Of a stretch of DNA of 64,000 nt, positions 56,913 to 64,000 are shown in pieces. A program made the position numbers and the translations under genes. The stretch comes from Lonicera japonica (Eukaryota > Streptophyta > Magnoliopsida > Dipsacales > Caprifoliaceae), in the NCBI GenBank assembly GCA_021464415.1, contig CM038468.1, positions 29,934,969 to 29,998,968 on the forward strand, read 5' to 3'. A model generated the notes under the pieces. It worked only from the letters and a program-made list of their open reading frames with translations. It did no database searches and was not told the origin of the DNA. Within the stretch, counting starts at the first letter, position 1. Every line of letters starts with the position of its first letter.

Positions 56913-58984
56913 AGTGGAACTAGGTGGAAATATTACCAAACAGTGTTTAACCATATATATATATATATATATAACTTACCATTGCATGCACAAGTAAGGT
57001 ATATTTATGGGCCTTAGTCTATAAACCAATATTCTTTTACAAGAAGTTTAAATAAAAATAGCGCACAAATTTTTGGTGAAAGATAGTTCTCCCATCTAAT
57101 AGATAATAGGTCTGGTTTACGTCCACCCTTTGATAGTGATTTTCTATTGATATTAATGACGGTTACAAGTTGATAAATTCCTAGTTACTGGATTGTGCAT
57201 GAACTAGATGATGTAAAATGACTAGAGCTATTTCCTTTTATTGGTGCAAGGAACTAGCTATTACAAGGTGATAAGTCTCACTTTTTACATTGGGGGGAAA
57301 GTGGAGAGAAATGTGGAGTTGGTTGTGGAGTGGGCAGTTGGTATTTAGCCGTTTGGCATGCTGGTCACACTCTCGTTGTGCTGTCGCCAAGTGTCGCTAC
57401 TTGGAAAGACTATTTTCTTCAATATGTAGTGAACTCGGATACTATGTAAGCTCGGATATCGCTAGTTTGTAATGAGCTCGGACTGTTGTTTTATGCCCTT
57501 CATATCTTATTTCTATTTTATAAAGACATTTCTTGCAAATTGTTTCATCGTGATACGGATCCATTTAGAATTTTAGATTCTCCGACTATGGATTAATTAT
57601 AAATGAAAAATATAAGAATATAAGATGATGCAAGCTAGCAATCTCACAACAAGAAATAACGTGGTTCGGCAATTTGTCCACTCCATGTTATCAACTTTTG
57701 GATGCCCCGAGTTATTCTCACACTTGATCGTGAGTTTCTCTAAATGTATCTTTTCTTTCGAATTTCATAGGGTTTATGTACAATAGCTTTTATATAATAT
57801 GCTGATTATAAGAGATTGTAATGAAATAGATAGAAATTAAGTTGAACCTACTACACTAAGGAAATTAGTTCCATTATTGTTCAAAACAAGTGTCAAACCT
57901 TACTTACGCAAAGCTTTTAGGTGCCAAAGTTGAATCTACCTATAAACAAAACCTGCCAGTGAGCCCTTGAGATTGGAAGAATCGATTGGGCACGATTGGT
58001 TGAGGGTTCCCCCTCATCTGAAAAGAGGTTCATCTCTGAGCAGATTCAATCGAGATATCGCCCGGATTGCACGAGCTAGCCAGAAGGTAGCGTAGCTTGC
58101 TTCTAGACGATTCTATATTCGTACTCTGCGCGCTTACTTTCCAAGTTGCTTATTAAACGGATTTCTTTGGAAAAAATAACTTGAATAATTTTGTTTTTCG
58201 TTGCAAAGAATGCATTCTTAAATAAGATCACTACACTACTTGCTATTTTATTATGCATCCAAAGCTTTTCTCATACCTTTTATTGTTTTAGCATTCGTTT
58301 AAATTCCTGGTCAACACTTATCCTTCCACAGGACCGATCTTTTGGCTCTGCACTTGATCATTTGGTCCTTTAATTTCAGTACTCGGGCAATTTATTTTTT
58401 TATTGCATGTTTTTTCAACCCTTTAGCCCAACTACCTTAAATTGTGCATTTCCTCATTTTTAGCTCTTTGCAATCATGCAATGCTTCTTCTATATGAGAA
58501 CAAACTCTTTGGCGTGGAATGCCTTGAAACAACTAGTATCTTAATTGCTTTAGCATTATCAAGTAAGTAGTTTGAGGTTTATTTAATATGTTTCAAACCA
58601 TAAGTGTAATATGATAATTATCAAGGCCTGTCCTGAGATTTGAGGGGCAGTTGATCCAACTTTGCATGGCCCTTTTACATAAAAGGGTCTAGCATGTACA
58701 AAAGTGTCCGTATAAGTACCAACCTTTTAACAACGAATGTTCATTAACATTTCCTAGCTAATGTCTTAGTGACAAATTTTTTTCATTAGTTAATGCAAAA
58801 AAATAAAAAAAAATTTAATAAAAATAGACAATCTAAAAATCTTTAGAAGTTGACACTAAATTACCAAAAATAGTAACTTACTTTACACTTTTTTTTCACT
58901 TAAGTCATAAAACTTTTTTTTTAGTCAATCATGGAAATGAAATTTTTTTATTATGATCAATTTGCAATTAGGTCCAATTGTTGA
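56913..58984. other. Intergenic, nothing firm
   Basis: A (TA)n run at 56957-56973. Segment 57640-57740 has wording (ACGTGGTTCGGCAATTTGTC) common in plant repeats. CAAGGCCTGTCCTGAG at 58624 looks like a single hAT-type terminus without a partner. No gene. Confidence 0.4.
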
Positions 58985-59075
58985 TCCTATGGAGTTGGCC
59001 TAGTGGCTCACTAGGTCCCTGTGTGGGGCAATCTAATTAACGGGAGATTCCGTGTTCGAATCACCATTTTGATCA
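58985..59075 (+). mobile_element. tRNA-derived SINE fragment
   Basis: GGAGTTGGCCTAGTGGCTC (A-box region) is followed about 45 bp later by GTGTTCGAATCACC (B box). No clean tail or target duplication seen. Confidence 0.65.
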
Positions 59076-59878
59076 CAACTCAATTCATTTACAACATATA
59101 TAATCTTGATCATTCTATTAAATTAATTTACATTAAGGAGCAATTGGAAAAAAATACCCCGTCTCTCGGGCAAGGAGAGAACCCATAAAGAAATTGAAAT
59201 CTTAAAATTAACAGGAATAAAAAATGGTTTTCAAATGACAACCATTTTTCTTCCTTGAGGGATAAAATATAAGCTCCCCTAATAAAAATTTACAGAATAA
59301 ATAAATAAATTTAATAAACTGATAAAAAAGAAAAATAGATCTCTATTCTAAAAACCCCTAGTTCTTTTTCAATAAATTCAATTTGTTTTTTGGTTTTTTG
59401 AAATTTGACCAAAAAAATGAAATCCTTTGAATTGAAGAAAAGAGAGGTGATTTGAAAAGAAGGATACAAAGAAGTGAGGATTGAGATGGGGGCATTTAGA
59501 GAGAAAATAATTTAGTTATGTGAAGTGGCCTTTGGCAATAACAAAGAGTGGTATGGGGAGGACTTCAAGTACTGGATCGAAGTCGAAGGGGGTAACTTTG
59601 AGGACTCATGGCTGAAGATCTACGAGAGAGGAAGGTGTAAATGATGATAAATGTAATTGAAGGGTTTTGGTAACAGAGATGGTCTCTGTAAATTAATGAA
59701 ATGTAAAATAAAAAAGTTGAGAGTGATTTATGTAAATACTTGAAAAATGTAAATAATTTTTGTTTTCCGTCACATAATTTAAATGGATTTAAAGTTCGAT
59801 TACCCAAGTGAAAAAAGGTATAAAAGTATGTTGGCACGTCTAGTCATTCCCCAATAAAATTGTAGAGAGGGAAACACA

Positions 59879-59990
59879 TTTTTTTTAATACAAGTAATGA
59901 GGCAAGGATCGAGTGTTCCGGTGGGGGTGGGGGACTCAAACTGCTGCCCTCTTTTTACGTACAACAACTCTTACCATTCGGACAAGCCCC
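59879..59990 (-). mobile_element. tRNA-derived SINE (minus), copy 1
   Basis: On minus: GGGGCTTGTCCGAATGGTAA (A box) then AGCAGTTTGAGTCCCCC (B box) and a poly(A) tail, seen as the T run at 59879-59886. Confidence 0.65.
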
Positions 59991-60298
59991 AATCCTTAGT
60001 GGGAAACATATCTTGATGCTTGGTGTGCATGCATCAACTATATACGTTAACAATGAAATAATGAAATGCTCTTTTCATATATTATTTTAAATTTGTTGAG
60101 GGTATTTATATAAATACTTGAAAAGTTATGATGTTTTGTGTTAATAATTTTTGTTTTCCGTTAGATAATTTAGATGTACTTAAAGTTAGATTATCCAAGG
60201 GAAAAAAAAGTACAAAAGTATGTTGGCATGTTTGGTCATTTACCCCAATAAAATTGTACACAAGGAAACACTTCTTTTTTTATAACCAGAAACACATC

Positions 60299-60414
60299 TT
60301 TTTTTTTTAATACAAGTAATGGGTAAAGATCAGGTGTTCGAGGGGAAGGGATAGATAGACTCAAACCCTGCCCTCTTGCTATTTGCGACAACTCTGACCA
60401 TATGAGCAACTCCC
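60299..60414 (-). mobile_element. tRNA-derived SINE (minus), copy 2
   Basis: Equivalent of the SINE at 59879-59990 in the second tandem copy. It has a degraded A box (CTCATATGGTCAGAG), B-box region GGGTTTGAGTC and a T run at the left. Confidence 0.6.
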
Positions 60415-61403
60415 GATTGTTATAGAGAAACTTATCTTGATACTTGGTGTGTGTGCGTTAACTATTTACTTTAACAATGAAATAATGAAACACACTTTTC
60501 ATATGTTATTTTAATTTTTTTGATTTTTTTTAGGCCGTTGGCTTAAACTCTCTTAAAATAAAATAGAAGAGCCTCACTCGCAGTATATACTAATAATAGT
60601 TTTCTTGGATGAGTTTGGAATTGGATTTTTCAAATTTCCCTTGACCTCAGAAATTTAGAGACGATGTTTCCACCATAAGGATTTTTGCAGATTCAGTCGA
60701 TTATAAAGATGATTTTGGAAATGGATAGTTTTTGTTTCCATTGCCCTGTTTATTTTGGGTGTCATAATGTTAAGCTCTCTTCTTTTGTGTGTATCTTTCG
60801 AAATTATTAGCACATTCTTAATGAATATTTTCTTTCACTTCATTTTTTTATTGTTGAAAGTTAAATTATTTTTTATATTTATTTTCTTGAAAAAAAATCA
60901 GATCAGATTGTCGGATTAGAGTTCCATTAGGCTCATAAAATCAGATATTGATTTGATTATTAACAATCTTTCGGTTTATCAGATCGAATTGAAATATTTT
61001 TCTTAACAAATCATATTAGATACAGGATAATCCGGTCATTTTTTTATTTTTATTTTTTTTAAATACCATATTCAAAGTGGAATCCATAACCTGAAAAGGG
61101 GTGAGAAAAGGCATTTCAAAGTACCCCTATTTTAAATTAATCCAGGGTAAGCTCCAGGGACCAAATTGCATATCAATTCCAGAGCAAACCCCAAACAAGG
61201 CAAGCAAAAAATTGAAAAAAATGTAGGAATCTACTTATATTAGATAAATCTAACCATTAAATATAATAATTTGACACCCATATTTAAAACTAGATATAGT
61301 TTGTTCACCTTTAAAAGGTCAAATACTCTTTACCTTAATTTTAATTAGTATTCAAAATCAGTTTTGCAGCTATCCATTATCATGCCTTTGAGCTTCTCTT
61401 ACT

Positions 61404-63014
61404 TCACCAACATACCATTTTCCATCTTCCACGCCTTTGACCCCTCTTATCTTCCTCCACCGATGTACCATTTTCAGTCTCTGACGACACCTAAAATAAA
61501 CAGGGCAAAGATTAATCTATTGGAAATAATAAGCATAACTATGCAAATGGGAATTTGAAATAGATGGCGCGCAAAAAAAGTGATTAAAGAATGGAAAACC
61601 TAACTACCTACTTGCTTGTGTTACAACATTACTAAAATGCATTGCAAGAGTTTGATTTCCACCGGAAACACTTGTGGCTAGGGACAGCTAGTTTTCTGAG
61701 CGGGATTACTCCCATCCTAATGCGGACTGTGACATCTCATGGCAAAGAACAAAAGAAAGATAAGTGGTCTACTTATTGGAAACAAATTCCCAATTAACAA
61801 CAAGATGATCCTCCTTTTCTCCCTTCGTCATTTCCTTCCCCAAGGAAATTTCTTGTAAGTTTCTCACTTTTCTCTTTCCTATTGAGGAAGTCTTAAAAAC
61901 AGATGAAATTCAGTATAAGAGAATACGACTATGGACTGATTGAACCAAAGTAAGTCTCCCTTCTAGACAAGCAACCCCTCAACAATCCATCAAGTCCTTC
62001 AGAAAAAATTTCTACCATGGTTCCCAATAGACAAGAAATAAGTTCACACAGCGATTCCCAAATCGAGTCAATACTACTATTGGCTAGCTATCACTATTTG
62101 AGAAAGCAAAACCAATTGGCTAAGCTAGCACTATTTGAGAAAGCAAAAACCGAGTATTACTCTCGGCTAGCTATCACTATTTGAGAAAGCAAAAACCAAG
62201 TATAGTAGTTAAACCGAGTGTTAATTTCCAGCTGCAACAAGTAAACTAATTATTGGATTTCTTCATCATGACAAAAGAAAAGAAAAGTGCAATTAGAATA
62301 GCTCTTGAAAGATTCTAATTGGACAAGTATCCAAACAAAAAACTAAACTCAAAATCTCCTACAGAAAAAAAAATAAGAAGACAAAAAAACCTCTTTCATG
62401 ACCCTTTTTGAAAGTTTATGTCAATTTCCAATTTTCAAGTGATGAATCATTACACAAGAGCAGAGTTGAAGAAAATATGGACAGTTAGTTTAGAATTATA
62501 TGGTTCAGAATTTGACAGGTAGTTTCTGTCTAAATGAGTCCACCTCGCCAGAGACAAGATTCTGTCAAAATATAAGCCATCTAATTTTAAACAAATGATC
62601 TAGATTTAATACTCTGCAGGTGCCGGATCCGTGTAGCTTCCATCAATGGTAGGAAGGTCTAGAAATCATTCTTTCAATGCGTCATTGAAAAAGGCTTTTT
62701 CTCCCTATATTGATCATGAAAGTTATTGACCTAGCAACTTACATCATCTACCAGTCCTCCCTCTCGTGACCACACTTTAGCTCGAACAGCCACTCGGACC
62801 AACTTTACAGGTGCATGATTGTAGCGCCGTCCACATTTATTGCAATTGTTCACAGACATGTTAGATGCACATGCTTCATGTGCGACAAAAGTCCTTTTAC
62901 ATCCGCATTCTATCTTGATGACGTTTTTAATGACTATGAATGATAAGCGACATAACTTACATATTGCATCCTTTTCATGTATGTCCTCATCACCATCAAC
63001 TCGAATGTTAAGTT
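61404..63014 (-). CDS. RINGv-domain zinc-finger protein, right copy (partial model)
   Basis: Exon 62743-63014 (acceptor TTTTCAAATCAG before it, donor GTAAGT after it) and exon 61404-61490 (acceptor TTTATTTTAG, stop TGA) join in phase 0. The protein has CKLC, then CGC, HEAC and CNKC: all eight C4HC3 zinc ligands of a RINGv finger, with shorter-than-usual loops. An APVKLVRVAV stretch follows, as after many plant RINGv fingers, and then a Glu/Lys/Arg-rich tail. Compared with the left copy, the second exon has one extra codon, an in-frame change. The first coding exon(s) were not found, so the N-terminus is unknown. A role as a ubiquitin ligase is family-based inference. Confidence 0.6.
62085..62205. 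repeat. Tandem repeat in right arm
   Basis: Repeats of GGCTAGCTATCACTATTTGA with AGAAAGCAAAAACC linkers, the inverted counterpart of 49674-49800. Confidence 0.75.
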
Positions 63015-64000
63015 CTGATTTGAAAAGGGCCAGTATCAATCAATAATGTCAGAAAGAAAGGCAAATTAAATTAGGAATAGCTTTACTCATTTTACCAAGA
63101 AAGGATCAAATCAACATAGGATGTGTTTCTTCTGCACTTTTTCAGACGTGATATTCGAAGAATCTCGTAATCTAACGATTCACATTGTTGTTTTCCAGAA
63201 AATACAATATTATGAAATACTGCATGTGAGATTTTGAACTCTTTATTTGTAATAATATATATAAAATCGCACTTCAACAATTTTCTCTTGCCAATTTAAA
63301 CACACTTCTGGATAAACAGCCAACAAAAACCTGACTTTTATTACTAGATTTTTTATGTTGTATCAAAAAAAATCGTGAAAGTTGAAATAGAAATTCAAGA
63401 TATAGAAACACAAGTCTGAACCCCCACGTTGTTAGCTAGTTAGGGTTGGTTATTTATTGCACAGGGACCCAAAAGTAACAAGATCCATCAACACAAATTG
63501 TGAAAGGGTTGTTGGGTCAATGACTTTAATGTCAAACACAAATAACCCAAGGTTCGTAACACATTTAAACCTGTTCTGATGGGTTTAAATTAAGTAGATG
63601 ACTTTTATCGATTCATAAATTATTGTACTGCATAATGAGAAGGCCTTAATACTTTAATTCGGCTATTCCTTCGAGTTGGTGACTTGTTAGTTTAATTATG
63701 AAGGACATATTATGGTCAGGGATTTAGCTAGAGTTATATAGCGAGGTTTCAATCCTAGATCTTAGTCAACACATTTAATAAGGAGGCAATACTAATTTTG
63801 GGTCATATGACATGATTTACTTGATCTTTTTTTTTCACAAGGCAAAAATCAAAGATGTTGACACTAAAATGAAGTAAATAGTTGTCATATGCATGTAAAA
63901 TACCGCCCAGGTTTGTTTCAGTCCCTTGAGTAAGAGGTCTCATAACCAGCTTTGAATAAAACTTTCCTTTCTGCAAAGAAATGAAAAAAAACTTAGCTTG

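Larger units (their letters stand above)
59720..60515. repeat. 392-bp tandem duplication containing a SINE
   Basis: TTGTTTTCCGT at 59760 and 60152 and matching downstream blocks (AAAAGTATGTTGGCA, CCCCAATAAAATTGTA, TACAAGTAATG, ATCTTGAT-CTTGGTGTG) define two diverged tandem copies. Confidence 0.8.
60530..64000 (-). repeat. Inverted segmental duplication, right arm (cut by window end)
   Basis: Reverse complement of 47897-51394. It contains the better-preserved RINGv copy and a ~45-bp insertion (about 63795-63840) absent from the left arm. It still matches the left arm at base 64000. Confidence 0.9.

Overview
The window is repeat-dense, AT-rich nuclear DNA of a flowering plant, most likely a eudicot. 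Supporting signs are a Ty1-copia element, chromovirus-like LTRs, an L1-type LINE, hAT, Stowaway and Tourist-like elements, tRNA-derived SINEs, and endogenous pararetrovirus (Caulimoviridae) genomes. There is no bacterial or organellar gene organisation, and no tRNA or rRNA gene was recognised. The only plausible host genes are two copies of a small RINGv zinc-finger gene.

Layout. 1-1579: no gene. 1585-7635: Ty1-copia element on the minus strand with identical 476-bp LTRs but a decayed interior. 7641-20319: intergenic DNA with LTR relics, notably an LTR-only insertion at 11795-16190 flanked by TATAT and itself interrupted by a 1.5-kb insertion. 20328-37687: a hAT transposon with an 8-bp target duplication (ATTTTGTA). 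A head-in, tail-to-tail pair of pararetrovirus genomes sits in the 5' intron of its transposase gene (plus copy 20728-28096, minus copy 28199-36287). 38123-39842: two small TIR elements, one carrying an array of 22-bp palindromes. 40480-47516: a possible plant 5' UTR, MITEs, a SINE, a 204-bp tandem duplication and a LINE (42778-46597, minus) abutting an oppositely oriented 3' fragment of the same family (46598-47135). 47897-51394 and 60530-64000: arms of an inverted segmental duplication that runs past the window end, each holding a RINGv gene copy. The spacer between the arms holds a 255-bp tandem repeat, microsatellites, a second hAT element with its own 8-bp duplication (56090-56904), and SINEs.

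The most notable structure is the inverted pararetrovirus pair. Each copy has a movement-protein domain, coiled coil, capsid/zinc knuckle, protease, reverse transcriptase and RNase H region and its own 35S-like promoter (as-1-like TGACG pair plus TATA box). The copies point at each other, so their promoters are convergent and about 540 bp apart, and the arms form a roughly 7.4-kb near-perfect inverted repeat. This is well suited to making double-stranded RNA. Both copies carry coding breaks, so neither is intact as read here. The minus copy is almost exactly one genome long, cut open at the tRNA-Met primer site, and its junctions are filled with patchwork viral sequence.

Limits: calls rest on reading motifs, repeat boundaries and duplications by eye. 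No database search, phylogeny or expression data was available. The virus genus and the plant species cannot be fixed from this.
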